This document shows, piece after piece, positions 9,720 to 22,873 of a DNA stretch of 64,000 nucleotides (positions are counted from its first letter, which is position 1; the number at the start of each line of letters is the position of its first letter). The DNA comes from Naganishia liquefaciens (lineage: Eukaryota; Basidiomycota; Tremellomycetes; Filobasidiales; Filobasidiaceae), in NCBI GenBank assembly GCA_013423385.1, contig BLZA01000040.1:310001-374000 (forward strand), written 5' to 3'. Both the position numbers and the translations under genes were made by a program. Under the pieces are notes generated by a model. That model did not search any database. It was given only the letters and a program-made list of their open reading frames with translations, and was not told the origin of the DNA.

Positions 9720-11570
9720 ATGGCACGAGCCTCGGCGAAAGCGATTCCAAGTCCAGCAACGGATAAGAGAAGACCGACAGCAGGACTCGGTCATCTCTTG
9801 CCCCTTGCCGGGGGTAGCTCTTCGTCGCAAGCAATTGGTGCCTCTGATGTTGCAGATGGATTACTCGATCGGACTCGTAGGCTCAACGAAGAATACGGGC
9901 TTGACGAGGATGACGAGGCAGACTGGAGGGAGGATGCGGGACAGAGCCGCTTTGGGATGGACCGGGATGATGGCGGTGAGCAGGACTGGGAGGGTGATCC
10001 GGAGTATGAGGAAGACGCCGAGCAAGACGAGGACGAAGAAGGTGCAGAGGACTATGACTCCCCGCTGGCAACACCGCGTTCGAAGCGTGGACTGATTGGG
10101 ACCAGCACGCCTCGATCCTCGACAGCGGGAAGCCCTTCGAATCGTTCAGCTACTGGGACGCCAAAATCGCGTACGGGCAAAGGTTCCGGGACACCGACGA
10201 CGAGAACGCCAAGACAACGCAGACCGCCAGCATGGATGATCGACCCTTCCTTGCCCGGATTCATCAGGCCGACAGCGGCGGACGCCTACTTTCTCGCTGC
10301 AGCGCGGCCCAAGAGGAAGAGGGTGGAAGAGCCCGAGGAGGAGCAGGGAGAAGGGGAACGCAACATTGGCCTTCTGGGAACGCCGCATAGATCAACGATA
10401 ACCTATCGCTGTGCTGTCATTCGCAATGCGGAACAAGTCATGTCGGAGGAGGACCGAAGACGCATGTTACGCGCCCATCATCGGGCCCAGTATGAGACAT
10501 GGCGGTCTCTCCTGCTCACCTCTCGAAACAACCTTCTCGTTTTTGGACACGGCTCAAAACGCGAGATGCTCGAGGAATTCATGACAACGACACTGCAGTC
10601 TGAAGGACACTGCATATCCGTCAATGGTCTGTTCCCGGGACTCAAAATCAAAGACGTCCTGCTGGAAATCGCCATCGCTTTTCCTGACATTGATCAATGC
10701 CCAGTACCGAATGGGCTGAATCGCGGAATCGACAAATTAGCACACAAGATTTACGCCTACTTTCTTCCGTCATCAGCACTGCCTGTCGCATCTACAAGAA
10801 CAGCATCACCAGCTTTCCCGACCTCTTCCAAACCGCTGTTCCTGCTATTACACAACATTGACGGTCCGGGCATGCGCAACGAACGCTCCTTGGACATTCT
10901 CTCCCTGCTCGCTTCATCGCCCAACATCTCCCTCGTCACGTCGTTTGATCACGTGCATACGCCCATTCTCTTCTCCACTACGCTCAACAACACTGCCAAG
11001 CACCAATATAGCAAAGGCGGTTGGACTGGTTCTGCGCCTTCAAGTCGAGGTTTCAACTGGGCGTGGATACAAGCTTCCACTTATGCACCATACACGGTCG
11101 AGTCGGAATACGTCCGCCAGAGCGCCGCCTACTCAGGAAAGACGCTCGCGGATGATGACGCATTTGGAACGCGCAATGGCGTCGCAAGTGATGTCACGGA
11201 AGAGGGCGCGCTCCGAATTCTCGCCTCGGTACCGCCGATGGCGAAACGTCTCTTCAAGCTTCTTGCCACGAAACAGATGGCAGCGCTGCCACCAGATGCG
11301 CAATTATTGAAAACGTCTATTGGCGCCAACGCTGCTACCGCCCCCGTCTTCGCCATCGATAGTGATATCCTGCAGGCGTTGGCCAAGGACAAATTCATTG
11401 CGAGAGAAGAGGAGAGATACAACACACAACTGATGGAGTACAAGGATCATGGGGTGATTATCGAGCATACTCTTGACAGCGAGAACAGGACAGGCAGATG
11501 GTTGTGGATTCCCTTTGGCAAAGAATCGTTGTCACGGATACTGCAGACACTGAACGACGTAGAAGCATGA
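9720..11570 (+). CDS. ORC2: Origin recognition complex subunit 2
   Basis: A single uninterrupted frame of 616 residues starts at the first in-frame ATG. The first ~190 residues are low-complexity: an acidic run around residues 65-120 with many Asp and Glu, then a Ser/Thr/Pro/Arg-rich linker, as is usual for the regulatory N-terminus of Orc2. The conserved AAA-like core follows: LLVFGHGSKREMLEEF, VNGLFPGLKIKDVL, LLLHNIDGPGMR, SFDHVHTPILF and FNWAWIQASTYAPYTVE, then a winged-helix C-terminus with ending GRWLWIPFGKESLSRIL. As part of ORC it binds replication origins and helps load the MCM helicase. It is one of the few intronless long genes in the window. Confidence 0.93.
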   Translation: MARASAKAIPSPATDKRRPTAGLGHLLPLAGGSSSSQAIGASDVADGLLDRTRRLNEEYGLDEDDEADWREDAGQSRFGMDRDDGGEQDWEGDPEYEEDAEQDEDEEGAEDYDSPLATPRSKRGLIGTSTPRSSTAGSPSNRSATGTPKSRTGKGSGTPTTRTPRQRRPPAWMIDPSLPGFIRPTAADAYFLAAARPKRKRVEEPEEEQGEGERNIGLLGTPHRSTITYRCAVIRNAEQVMSEEDRRRMLRAHHRAQYETWRSLLLTSRNNLLVFGHGSKREMLEEFMTTTLQSEGHCISVNGLFPGLKIKDVLLEIAIAFPDIDQCPVPNGLNRGIDKLAHKIYAYFLPSSALPVASTRTASPAFPTSSKPLFLLLHNIDGPGMRNERSLDILSLLASSPNISLVTSFDHVHTPILFSTTLNNTAKHQYSKGGWTGSAPSSRGFNWAWIQASTYAPYTVESEYVRQSAAYSGKTLADDDAFGTRNGVASDVTEEGALRILASVPPMAKRLFKLLATKQMAALPPDAQLLKTSIGANAATAPVFAIDSDILQALAKDKFIAREEERYNTQLMEYKDHGVIIEHTLDSENRTGRWLWIPFGKESLSRILQTLNDVEA

Positions 11571-12467
11571 ACCATACTTATTATCATTGAGCTAAGAGTC
11601 ATAACTGACAAGTCGAGCGCAAGTGTGGAAGCGCCCACGATACCTCGTTCGTTAAGGTTTCCATCACAACACCATCTCTTGTTGTGATCTGCATCACGAG
11701 CGGAAGCATCTCTCGATGGATGGGGAGGGCTAGGTACTTAGAGATAGATGGATGTACTATCCTATCAGTTGTAGAGTGGTCCTTAAGACCTCTACTCTGC
11801 GTTCTACATATCACAGTTCGTATGATCCAGTAGCAAGCCTCTTCCCCGCGCCTTGTTCATAACACTAAGTCATACGTAGCGACCCAAGACAGCACTGGCG
11901 ATCACCGTGTATTCTTCGAGCGAATCAGTTCGTCCGTGCCTGAGCGCACCATATAAAGCTAGGTTAGCGGAACGACAAGTATGCGTGGAAACGACTCGAG
12001 TTAAAACACATAGTCTCCGCTATCGTCCGTTATCGGCGGTCAAGGACAAGGCGCTCCATCGCTTCATCGCATTCGGTTTTTCGTCCGTATGATGCTGTGA
12101 CAGTGAGATGGGTGACCGCAGAGCATATTGCTGAGATTTTTATATCCATCAGCTATATCATGCCATGGCTGTTGCATTCTTGTTCATCCTACAAAAACAG
12201 GCAGATGAAGTTACTGGTCATGTTCTTGCAACGAGATACTCTCGATATGGCGGCACATTAGGGCAAAATCTGACGAAATGTCTCCGAATCCCTTCGAGTT
12301 GACTGACATGAGAACGGCATGGCATGTTCGTTGTGACTTCTACACCATATCTAAACACCTCCTCCCTCGAGTGATGAGTATCTACCACCTACGGCCTGAC
12401 CTGCCGTTCTTGATATTAAAGGCGTACCCCAGTCGTTTACGTTGCGGGTCAATGCTACCAATAAGAA
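11571..12467. other. Convergent 3' intergenic region (ORC2 / CAND1)
   Basis: This 897 bp lies between the stop codons of two converging genes and should contain both polyadenylation regions. It is comparatively AT-rich. I see no open frame with recognisable motifs, no tRNA-like B box and no direct or inverted repeat worth naming. Confidence 0.4.
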
Positions 12468-15400
12468 TCATTGCATGAAGGCTGATGCATACTTGTCCGA
12501 TGTCATCATCGCCTTGACGACCTTGTCAAAGGCTGGATGGTTTGTGGGGGAGCTCAGCTGATAAAGCGGCTGAATGACGCGGACCATGGTGGTCTGAACT
12601 TCCTCCTAAAGTACCAATTGGCGTGAACACAGAGTGGGGAGACACGGTTATGGAAGACTCACCCGGCGCTGAATGTCTTGGCCCGATGCGTCCTTGGGCT
12701 CTACCGAATTGACGATCGCTTCAATACTTTCTGCGAGTTCGTCCAGTCTCGACACAACGGCAGCTTCCGCAACCACGGATAATCGCTCCAGAATCATGAA
12801 GGCAAGAAGCTTGACCTCGTCGACATCTCTCAGACTAGCGATAACGCGATCAAGGACTTCTCCGATATCAACTTGCGCCAAACATGTCCGAAGCTAAGGA
12901 CACAAGTGAGACGGTCACGGAGACAGGGTTCATATTTGACACTTACCAGAGTGTGAAGCGTCTCATAGGCAGTTTTGCGGTTGTTGATACCGTCATCCGT
13001 TTTGACTGCAGATAATCTCGTGTGAGTGCAAGCATTGCCAAGGACATTCTTTGGTCAACGTACCGACCCACGGGCCCATCTGGTATTCCCTGATCAACTC
13101 CTTTCGAGGCACTGTTTCCTTCAGTAGTCCCGGCAGAAGCGATGAAAGTTGTTCTTGTACGAGATGAGGCTTATTCTGAGCAGCAGCATTGACGCTCGAT
13201 ACTGCGAGCCTGCGTACTACCTGCAGATTGCCTTATCGTCAACGGCGTATGGGCATGTGGTGCTTAAAGTGCTCACCAGATCCGTGTCATCGAGCAATTT
13301 CGTGAAATCTGCGATGATCGGAGCGAGAAGATCGTCGTAACGCTCATCCTTGTCAATGAAGACGTATCGGATGGCCGCGGCAATGGTTGCTCTTTTCGCA
13401 CCGTTAGCAGAGTTCAAACGGGACTGGCAGAACGTAAAATTTAGTATAAGATATGCTTTACAAGCGGCATCACCCACATGCAGCTCTGGTAAGTACTTTG
13501 TCGGCCGCGATGTCGTCAGTTTGCCGATGCAAGCCGCCTTGACATTCCTAGCTCCGTCGTCTTGACCTTCGCTGTCTTCTCCTAGCAGAGGTTCCCACAG
13601 TGTCTCAGCGAAGGTTTCGATATGCGCGGAGTCGCAATGAATGATGGCCTTCGACAAACGAGATCAGCCGGACTGTCAATTGTTCGACCTAGAGCGAACT
13701 GACCTCCCGAAGCGCATGCAGGAACAGGAGACGCCCCGCAGGTGTCGAAGCGGACGCTACCTGCTTTACGATCAAAGGCAAGTACTTGTTGGTGTTACCG
13801 ACAGCGATGTTACCTGCAACGCCAATCTGTAAGCTCTCTTCAAATCTCTTTTCTTCCATTATTTACCGGCAGCAAAAGCAGCAGCAGTCTTGATCTGCTC
13901 GTCCGGAGACCCAAATAGCGCGAGTACATTGTCGAAGACCTCACCATGCATGGACAAATCGCTGCAGTTGGTTATCAGTGACCGAAGATCTCTGATCAGC
14001 GAAAACTCACGTATCACGCCCGATCTCGCCTAACACAAGGAGCGATAGGTAAAGTTGCCCATTTGGGTCTGGTGCTTGAACCTGAAAGTATCTCAACATC
14101 GTTAGCGACGGCGACCACACGAGTGCGGATCCCTCACCTGTACAGGCCTGATGAATTGGCTCAAGATACCCGCAAAGTTGTCTTGGGTGTTCTTAAGAAT
14201 CACTCCAATGCATTTGGCTGCAGTCGCGTATGCCGCCGTAGAGCCTTCACCAGTTGTCGAGATAGAGCTGATTGACTGTCGGACGTCGAACACCTTGACA
14301 ATGCTGGGAACCAAACGAGTCGCCGAATCGGGATCGATTGATGTGTATGTAGCGATAAACTCTTGCAACGCTTCTAAGGATGACCCTTGAAGAGATGTAA
14401 ATTCGATTAACGAAACAACCTGCGGCAGTATGTCTTTCTCGATGGAAGCCTTCGCGGACGTTTTGGGTGACTTGAGCAGTGACGACAACACGCCAAGAGC
14501 GTATGGTAGATTGGCAATATCGGATGGAGATATGAACACTTGGAGGACGGGTACGAGAGTGGCGGTGGCTTTCTCAGGCAATTTGTCACCCAATCTGAAA
14601 TGAAAGGTCAGTTCGTCGACAAATGCGGGTTGTGATGACACAGACCTAGCGAGGACTTTATTTAGAGTCGAGAGCGCCATAGGCTTGACACCCCTCACGC
14701 TTCGCTTGAAGAGCGTAGGGAGGGTATCCAAAACTGTGAGAAGCCAATTCTCGAATACAAAGCCCTTGCAGATAGGCGATTCAGCCACGTTGCCGACGAC
14801 TTGCAGTGCGGCCAACTGGGTGCCCTCCGCGCCCAATCTGGCTGTCAGAAGCGGCAATGCTTGATCGACTTCCTGCGTCAGCGCATCTGCTTCGCACACG
14901 AGTAGATCTCCCAAAGTCAAAGTGGCCTTCTCTTTCACCTCGGAGTCGGCACTTGTACCAGCTAAGACCTGGCACGTCACATCGAAGATTGTCTTGATCA
15001 CATTGACTTGAGAAGTCGTCAAGGGAGCAACCGTGGAAGGGGAGACATTAGGGCGTATACCTCGAGCCAGCTTTGAAGCGGCGTTGAAAGCTTCGATACT
15101 AGTTCGCTGATACTTGTCGGACATGGTCTTGACGATGCACGGAACAATTAGCGGAAGGTTATCGGCATAGACGGCCACAGGGTGATTCGCAAAATATGCC
15201 GCTAGGAATGCGAGCAGTGTCGCTGCCAGCGATGCGGCTGTCGTGGATCCCGTCGACGTATGGGTCACAGCGGTCGATGCGAATGCTTTCTGAACGCTGC
15301 AAGCCACATCCTCAGCTTGCGTGTCGAGGCCTCCTTCTCCGACCTCAACGATGGCTTTTAACAACTGGAAACTCTTCTCCTTTGTCTGAATCGATTTCGT

Positions 15401-17345
15401 TAAGGACTGCTTGAGCACGGCGCGAGTCAGATTCGGCATTTGCTGATCAAGCGGTGGGAATCTGCCGAAATGTACGATCAGGCTGTAGCATTCTTTTATA
15501 TGCAATGAATACTCACAAGCTCTTGCCACTGGAAACCTCCATGCTATCGGTGCGTTTCCGCTTCAGCCCCGGAGTTTCCAGAGTCAATAGTCCAATGGCC
15601 ACGTTTCCTGAGGCACCTTTCGCTTGGCTTTTGAATACACCGGTCTGCTTGATCAATACCTCAATCGCCGAAAATATTTCGAGCCTGACGCTTTCCTCGC
15701 GGTCATTGAGTCGGCTAACCAGAAGCGGCGCCACAGACTTGTAGAACTCGGCGAGCAGCTCTGAACGAGTTGCGAGAACAGCCTGAAGCAGCCGAGCTGC
15801 GGCGCGACGAATCTTCCAAGATGAATCCTCGTCGTCAGAGTATCTGAAGCGGTGAACGCGTTTATAAGTGTACGACTAGATGCAGTCAGGCTGCCGCTGG
15901 AACACTACTCACTGGTCGTCAAAGTCATCGTCGAATTCGTCTTGGTCCTCCTCTTCCTCGTCCATCTGATCGTCTTCGTCATCGCCTCCGACGAAATTCT
16001 GCTCGAGAAGGTAGGTGAGTTCACAGCTTTCTGGCCTAGAGAGGAGAGGTGACTTACGGGATCGAATTTGAGGAGTTCACTCGCCCGATCGGTGATTTGA
16101 ATCACGAATGGGGTGATTTCTGTGGGCGAACGCAAGACCAGGGTTTCGAGAGTCTGAAGGGGAAATTCATCAGGAAACAGAGGTGAATTTCGTCTAGTCG
16201 GGTCTTCCGACTCACGTTCAATCCCGTCTCAACAGCTTCGCCATTCTGATCATTCACGTTTTCTGTCAGCGCAAGAAGTCCAGGTAGACATTTTTCAAGC
16301 ACATTTGAGAATTTCTTTCCGGTGGATGCCGAACGCATGAGCGAAGCCAGCAAAGACGCGTATGCAATCTTGGAGTCCTGTTCGTTTCCTCGCTCGTCCA
16401 CCTCCATCGATTCGTCTGGTTTCGCGTTAGCATCCGACAGATTCGCTAGAAGACGGGTCTTGACGTCTCGAATGACGGCATTGCTAGCCATACCAGCGGT
16501 AATAACGATACCTTGCACAGCTCGTTTCCTGACGTGTGGGCGAGCTGAAGTGAGAAGGTTGAGAAGAGTTGTCATCGTAGATTGCTGGAGCTGAGTACGA
16601 GATGACAGCTGAGTGTGAAATCGAGAAAAGGCCAAGTTGAGGATTTCGAGTAACTCGATGGTATGTTGCGGAGGCGAATTGGCCATCTAAAATGATCAAC
16701 GCGAGCCGATTTCGAAATCAGACAGCCAACATTGTGATCAGCAGATAGTAGGATCCCGGCGAATAGGAGAATTACGAGAGGGCTGTACGCACCAGATCGA
16801 GCTGTTTTGTACATCCATCAACTACCTTGGAAACAATATCTCCGGCTATTTGACTAGAGGGACGGAGTTCAAGAAGCATTGTTTTGAGCGCTGTTGTCGG
16901 GCGATCAAGAACAGTGAATAGGGTTTCGCTTAGAGACATAGCGGTATTGGCATACCTAGTGTTGCAATGTCACTCTGCTCCTCCTCTTCTGAATTGGACG
17001 ACACGAGCAGCTTATCGAAGGTCTGAGTAAGAGACGCCGGGCGGGTGGCAATCGACGCAAGCGTCCCTAGGCTTTGAAAAATCCGAAATTCTTAGCTTTC
17101 GCATCTTGCGTGAGTTGCCCCACTTACCATCCTGTAGCCAGATTTCGAACCTCCGTATGCTCATCTTCCAAGACTAGCTTGAGCACTTCCCTGAACAGGG
17201 TCAATTCCGTGTGTTCCTCGAGTTTAAAGGGAATTGAAGATGGCTTGTTGACCTCTTTCTGAAAGTCAATGAGAGCCATGCACCGAAAGTCCGGGTCCTG
17301 AGACCGCATCTTCTCGAGCATCGGGGTGAGGTTGAATGTCGTCAT
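12468..17345 (-). CDS. CAND1/TIP120-type cullin exchange factor
   Basis: A long HEAT-repeat protein of roughly 1,200 residues is spread over many exons. It begins MTTFNLTPMLEKMRSQDPDF at 17345 and ends DKYASAFMQ, with the stop at 12468-12470. The N-terminal block (RCMALIDFQKEV, DEHTEVRNLATG) and the following alpha-solenoid fit CAND1. Residues such as DDFDD with an acidic run near 15,920-15,980 match the acidic loop of the family. The C-terminal exons (LRTCLAQVDIGEVLDRVIAS, DVDEVKLLAFMILERLS) match the TIP120 domain. CAND1 binds cullin-RBX1 lacking NEDD8 and exchanges substrate adaptors of SCF-type ubiquitin ligases. The gene is divergent from an IBTK-like BTB gene. Exact exon borders were not all worked out. 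Confidence 0.9.
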
Positions 17346-17638
17346 CTTGGCTAATTTCTGATTTAGCCAACTCGACGGGAGTGATGCGACGTCGGGTACT
17401 TGGTGCGGGAACTGATCGCAAGACCTGATACCACTATGCATTCTCGCTCATGTTCTGTCGTCGCGTGATGACGAAGCTGAATGGCCGCCGAGAAGCGATC
17501 GACGCGACGAGCAGCCAGCAATCGCCACCGGACCGCACGTTCGCCCTTGCATGGTGATAACATGATTCGGAGTACGGAAGGGTGTCGGATGGCTCCTACA
17601 GGCTCGTCGACATCCCAGGATACCCCGCGCGATACCGC
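17346..17638. promoter_or_regulatory. Divergent promoter CAND1 / IBTK-like, with an upstream ORF
   Basis: The two start codons are 293 bp apart. On the plus strand an ATG at 17562 opens a 26-codon upstream ORF whose stop TGA overlaps the main ATG at 17639 as ATGA (17639-17642). I see no clear TATA box in either direction. Confidence 0.5.
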
Positions 17639-17642
17639 ATGA
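17562..17642 (+). other. Upstream ORF overlapping the IBTK-like start codon
   Basis: The frame encodes 26 residues beginning MIRSTEGCRMAPTG and stops at TGA in 17640-17642, overlapping the downstream ATG by the four bases ATGA. If the transcript starts upstream of 17562, scanning ribosomes would meet this ATG first, so translation of the main protein would depend on leaky scanning or reinitiation. A transcript start between 17562 and 17639 would make it irrelevant. Confidence 0.4.
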
Positions 17643-20600
17643 ACGACACCAACCTCCATGTCTACTACCTCGAGCGGAACCTGTCCGGCTTTCGCAAGTA
17701 TCTCGAAGGAGCCGAACCACTTCCCGATGCACCGACGGGATTGGCGTACAGCCGTTCGTATGGCGCGCCCAGCAGTAGTGGGCCTCGGAGCTGGACGCTA
17801 TCAAACCTGGCCATGAAAAAGCCCGACCCAAATTCTCGAGACGCGTTTGGAAGGACAGTGTTGCACCTTGTTTGCTCCGCCTCGCCAGCCTCGGCCATGT
17901 ATTCGCGCTCATTCGATTTTCTGACAACGCTTCTGGCGCATCCGCACATCAACGTCAATGCGACAGACGCAGAGTCCGGTTACACACCTCTCCATCGTGC
18001 TATGTGGAGCGGGAACCTGCGGGCAGCGAGAGCCCTTTTGGAGAGGGCAGATACGGATCTGAGTATCAAGGATTCAGAAGGTCTAACAGCCATGGATTTG
18101 TACAACAGCAGCTGTTCAGGCACAAACCCACCGGATACCGGAGCCAGGGGGACGGATTTATATACGTGGGGTTCTAACAGTACGTTTTTCAGATCCTTCG
18201 GTTTGGGCGCTGTTCACCAATATTTCCGAATTAGGGAATTGCACGTTGGGCTTGCCGGATCCCGCTGACAGAGCGCTACCTGAACGAGTCAATCTTTTAA
18301 CCAAACTGCAAGCTGCACTGCGTCATGATTCAGAAAACCCCACAGCTGCTCCCAAGGCTGGACGCCGACTCCATACAGAGGAAGTGGACAACGCCTTGGA
18401 GATCAACGAAGCAGGCATCGGCCGAGGTGGCCCAGACAGAGCTCAAGGAGATGCACTTCGGGCCAGGTTCGATCAAGTCGGCATCAAGCAGATCGCCCTC
18501 TCGAAATTCCACACGGCCATCCTTACAACGGAATCACGCGGAAACTTGTCTCTCTCGGGTGTTTCCGGCAGTGTTTGTCGTCTGGGACAACGCGGCGTTC
18601 ACAGCCAATACCCATTGGTCCCTATGCAGGAAAAGAGTGGAGGGCTTCAGGACATTCAAGTGGTCCGGGTCGCTTTGGGGACCGATCATACTTTAGCGGT
18701 CACTGAAAGGGGCGATGTGTTTAGTTGGGGAGGAAATCGGTTTGGACAATTGGGATACGTCATCGACGACGGCTCAGAATCAACCAGCACTCCTACCCCA
18801 AATACTGCGACATTCTCCGCTTCGACTAGCGCAGAGCAAGCATTGGTACAACCCACGCCTCGTCGCATAATTGGAACCTTGAAGAAAGAGAACATTATCG
18901 GATGCGCCGCGTCGCGTCTCTCGAGCGCATGCTGGACCGCAGAGGTTGGCGGATTATGGACATGGGGCACCAACATGGGCCATCTGGGTTATGACAAAGC
19001 GATGACGCAAGGTGGTATACAGGTCACCCCGCGGAAGGTGACGAGGATGTCTCAGGGCTTGGTTGATGTTGCCATGACGGTAAGTCTGCGGCATTTCCCA
19101 CGGCAGCAATATAGCTTGCTAATTCTCTGGTGGCTTATCAGGATTATGCCATGGCATGTCTGACAGACAATTATGAGGTGATCGTCCTGCATCATGATGC
19201 TGTGATTCGAGTGTCGTGAGTTTACCTCTTCTGGGACGCGGAGGCCAGGCTTGGGCTGAAGCAGTACTGCCGCAGTTTTCCTGTTCAGAGGTTCCCGGCT
19301 GGCTTTTCGCCCTATCGACCGCCATCACAGATGTCGAGCAAACCCACGATTTCAAAGATCACGTCTTGTGGCATAACCTTTGGTGTTCTCTCCAGTCTTG
19401 GAGATGTCTTCACATTCAGTCTAGCCAATCCTATCGACATGGATATAAAGGACGGAGGAAAGGGATTTGTTATCAAGCCGCAAATGGTCTGGGCTCTGCG
19501 GAAAAAATTTACTGCGGTAAAAGATGTCGCCCTCGGATCCGATGGAACCGTTATCATCTGCACTCATTCTGGTCATGTCTACGTTCGTCAGCGGCAGGGC
19601 AACAAGTGGAGCTTCAAGCGCATACCGCACCTTCAGCGGATTATCCAGGTTGGCGCCAATGAGTCGGGGTCATTCGCTGCTTTGCGCTCGGACGCCTCGC
19701 CAGGATCGTTTGACATGGAGGGTCCGGTTCTGGCAGAGGATCTGCTTAATCTACTCCCTCATATGCGTAGGGAAGTCGAATTGCCTCCAAATTTCATTCT
19801 CGGCAAAGGACCGGCCGTCAATTTGGCAAATGATGACGACGATGACGATGACGCGGACGAGGCGGTGCAACGGGATATCGATGTCGGTGGTCGACTTGTC
19901 TCCGTCTTCAAAAGCTGGACATCGATCGACGAGATACATACATTAGGCACGGACGTCTATTTCGTAACCCAGGGCAAAAGAATTCCGGTCCACCGCTTCA
20001 TCCTTCGGAATCGACTTCCAGCATTCACAGACATCTTGCGAGGCGGAGTGCCAACAATTTTGCAAAACCTGATCAGCGCAAACGTCGACGACGTGGATCC
20101 ATTCAAACACGAAGTCACGTTCACATCGACGTCATTTTTAGCCGTTCTGCTCTTCCTCCAGTACATCTACTCCGATGAGCTGGTCGCCATCTGGGATGGG
20201 CGGATACAGTCTCGACTACAAGCTGGCTTCGGCAACATGTCATACGTCGAAACCACTACAGTAAAGCGCGAACTGATCGAACTAGCAGAAGCTTTCCGTT
20301 TGGATCATTTGCGAGGACCCCTTGCGTCGACGGGTAAAGTTGCAATTCCGCCAACGCTTGCGTCAACCTGGACATCGTTTTTCGTTGCCAGTCAGTCAAC
20401 AGGGTCCGATGCACATCGGCAGTGTGATGCGGTATTGCGGCTCGCCGATAAGAAGGTCTATGTCTCCTCTCTGCTTCTGCGAGCGAGATGCCCTACCTTC
20501 GACGCTATGTTTGAGGACGCAGAGTTTACCGAACATCGGCGGAACGAGGACGGGAAAGGACATATTGTAATCGATCTCTCGAACTTGAAGTGGGCCTCTC

Positions 20601-22873
20601 TTCGGCTTGTTTTACGATGGCTACATAACGGGGACGATCAGAATATCTTCGATTACCAGCGTATGTTCCTTTCACTGCAAGAGGAAATGATTCTTACTAC
20701 AACTTCGGGATTCATAGATCAAGATACATTGGACGAGTTTCTGGACTTCGTTTTCGAAGTTCTTGCAGTCGCAGTAAGTCGAGTCAAATTGAGACCTTTG
20801 ATTCCTTATCTGATCACCTTGTAACAGAATCTTCTCCTCCTTGGACGTTTCGTCCTAGCTTGCTCCCGCGTCGTCCGACGGCACATCAACAGCATGAACG
20901 CAGCGTCTCTGGCAGCGGAGGCCAGTTTCCACAACGCACAAGATCTGAAAACGAGTATCTTCCACTACATCGCCTGCAATCTGGAAACGATGATGGAGAA
21001 TGGCCTACTGGATGATATGGATATCCGCATCCTCAATGATTTGACAAACTTTGTCCGGGACCGTCAGGCTGAAAAGCTTCCGCTCACCCGCAGTGGTATC
21101 CTGCTGGACATGGCCATGGAAAAGCATCGAAACTGGATGGCTTTGCAAGACTTCTCGGAGCCCAGGCTGCGGTACCCTCGAGACATCAAGCCTAAATCTC
21201 CAAGACTGGCATCCACCCAGGCGCCGACTCCATTTTCCAAGGCGAAGGGCAAAGTGAAGGCTTCATCAAGTAACGTTCGAGCGAGCCCGCAGATCACAGG
21301 AAACAAAGACTTCAACGAGGAATTGGACATGGACGATTTGATGTTGCCAGATGCGGCTCCGACACCTTCGACATCACATCGACCATCATTAGATGCGCAG
21401 GACAGTATTGTAAACAAGAACTCCGCCTGGAGATCTCAGGCTGTCGAAGCCAAACGGTATGTCTCTCGCCTTCTTACACGAACGACCGCTGATGGCATCC
21501 ATTCCATGGTCAGCTTGGATATGCGAAGCATAATGGCGGAGACGCAAACTACCCAATCGTCTACCGGGAGAGCCATCCCTGCGCGGAGCATATCTTCTGC
21601 AATTCCAAGCAGGCAAGTTGGTTCTAGTCCCGCTGCTAGTCCGGTAGGCTCGTACACGCCGAAGACCCCTCTTGATCGAGGTCCGATATGGCGCACGACA
21701 GCCACTACACCCACGACAGCAACCCCCGGTTCTTCCACACCGGTGCGACCAGTAGCTTCAGCCCAATCAGCCTTCCCTTCTTTATCATCCGCCAATCTGC
21801 CATCGGCTACTCAGGCAAAACCTTCTCCCACCGCCCGGCCTGCGGCATCCCCCATTCCAGGGCGATCGGTCGGCGGGCAATATGGAGACGGACAGGGTGC
21901 TCAGCCTGCCAAGAGCAATGTCATCGTGCCAACTCGTTTGACAGCAGCTGTTTCGCGGAAGAATAGGTACGCTGAATCTCTGCTTTATCGCACTGCCCTC
22001 GTTAATGAGTCTCGCAGTGAGCCTGCCTGGACGATGGCCGCGTCTTTCGCGACTCCGCCAGCCCCAGTGGCCATTTCCCCAGTCAACGACGCCAGCGCTA
22101 CTGTTTCTTTGCTCGAAATCCAACGTCGCGAGCGAGACGCGCAAATGCAGGCTGAATATAAGCCACCACCGATGACTATTCTGCAAATTCAGGAACAGGA
22201 GCGGGAGCGGGAAGAAGCCAGACAAGTGGAAGCGGAGTTTGAGAGGTGGTGGAAGGAGGAACAAGCGCGTTTGAATGAAGACATCTCTTCTACGCCCGGC
22301 ATTGGCAACAAACGTAATAAGAAATCCGCCTCCGGAGTCCTCACAGGACAGCACGAAAAGAAGGAAGGAAACGAGCACAAGAAGCCTACAAACGACAAGC
22401 GTGGTGATCAGTCACGACAGAAGGCCGAGCCGAGGAAGCAGCAAAACCGGCCTACACTGCCAACTGGCAGTGGCGAACAGCAGAATTCTGGAAAGAGTAA
22501 AAATCATTATTCACAGAGGTCCCGCAAACATCTCCAACCAGAGATGGGAAGCGCAGATTCACAGGCCACAAAGAGTCTGCAGAATGCGAAAGTAAAACAG
22601 CAAGCAGCAAACCGGAACGGTTCCAACAACGATAGTAGACCTCTCAAGCACGATCTCAACAACAATAATAGACTTCCCAAACAGTCAAATCCGCAACGCA
22701 GACAGCAAGAGGTACCGCAGAACTCGGTGGGAAATACCACCAGTGCTGCCATCCCGACTCTTGGTACATCCAAGATCAACGTTGCAGCGCCGGCGTTCGT
22801 CCCGCAACAGACGCCTGCCTTCAATCCGAGAGCAGCTGCTTTCGTGCCGCCCTCGTTTGCAGAAAAGTCGTAG
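17639..22873 (+). CDS. IBTK-like ankyrin-RCC1-BTB protein
   Basis: Six exons (17639-18179, 18235-19079, 19142-19215, 19291-20660, 20718-20773, 20828-22873) give 1,643 residues. Ankyrin repeats come first (DAFGRTVLHLVCSAS, SGYTPLHRAMWSGNLRAARA). RCC1-type blades follow (DLYTWGSNRNCTLGLPDP, DVFSWGGNRFGQLGY, LWTWGTNMGHLGYD). Two BTB/POZ domains are next, one around GTDVYFVTQGKRIPVHRF and one around CDAVLRLADKKVYVSSLLL. The last ~550 residues are Ser/Pro/Gln/Asn-rich, with a charged helix (QIQEQEREREEARQVEAEFE). This order is that of animal IBTK, an adaptor for CUL3 ubiquitin ligases, so a substrate-receptor role is inferred. The acceptor of exon 4 was chosen because CAGAG at 19286-19290 restores RVSFPAGFSPY. 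An upstream ORF overlaps the start. Confidence 0.85.
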
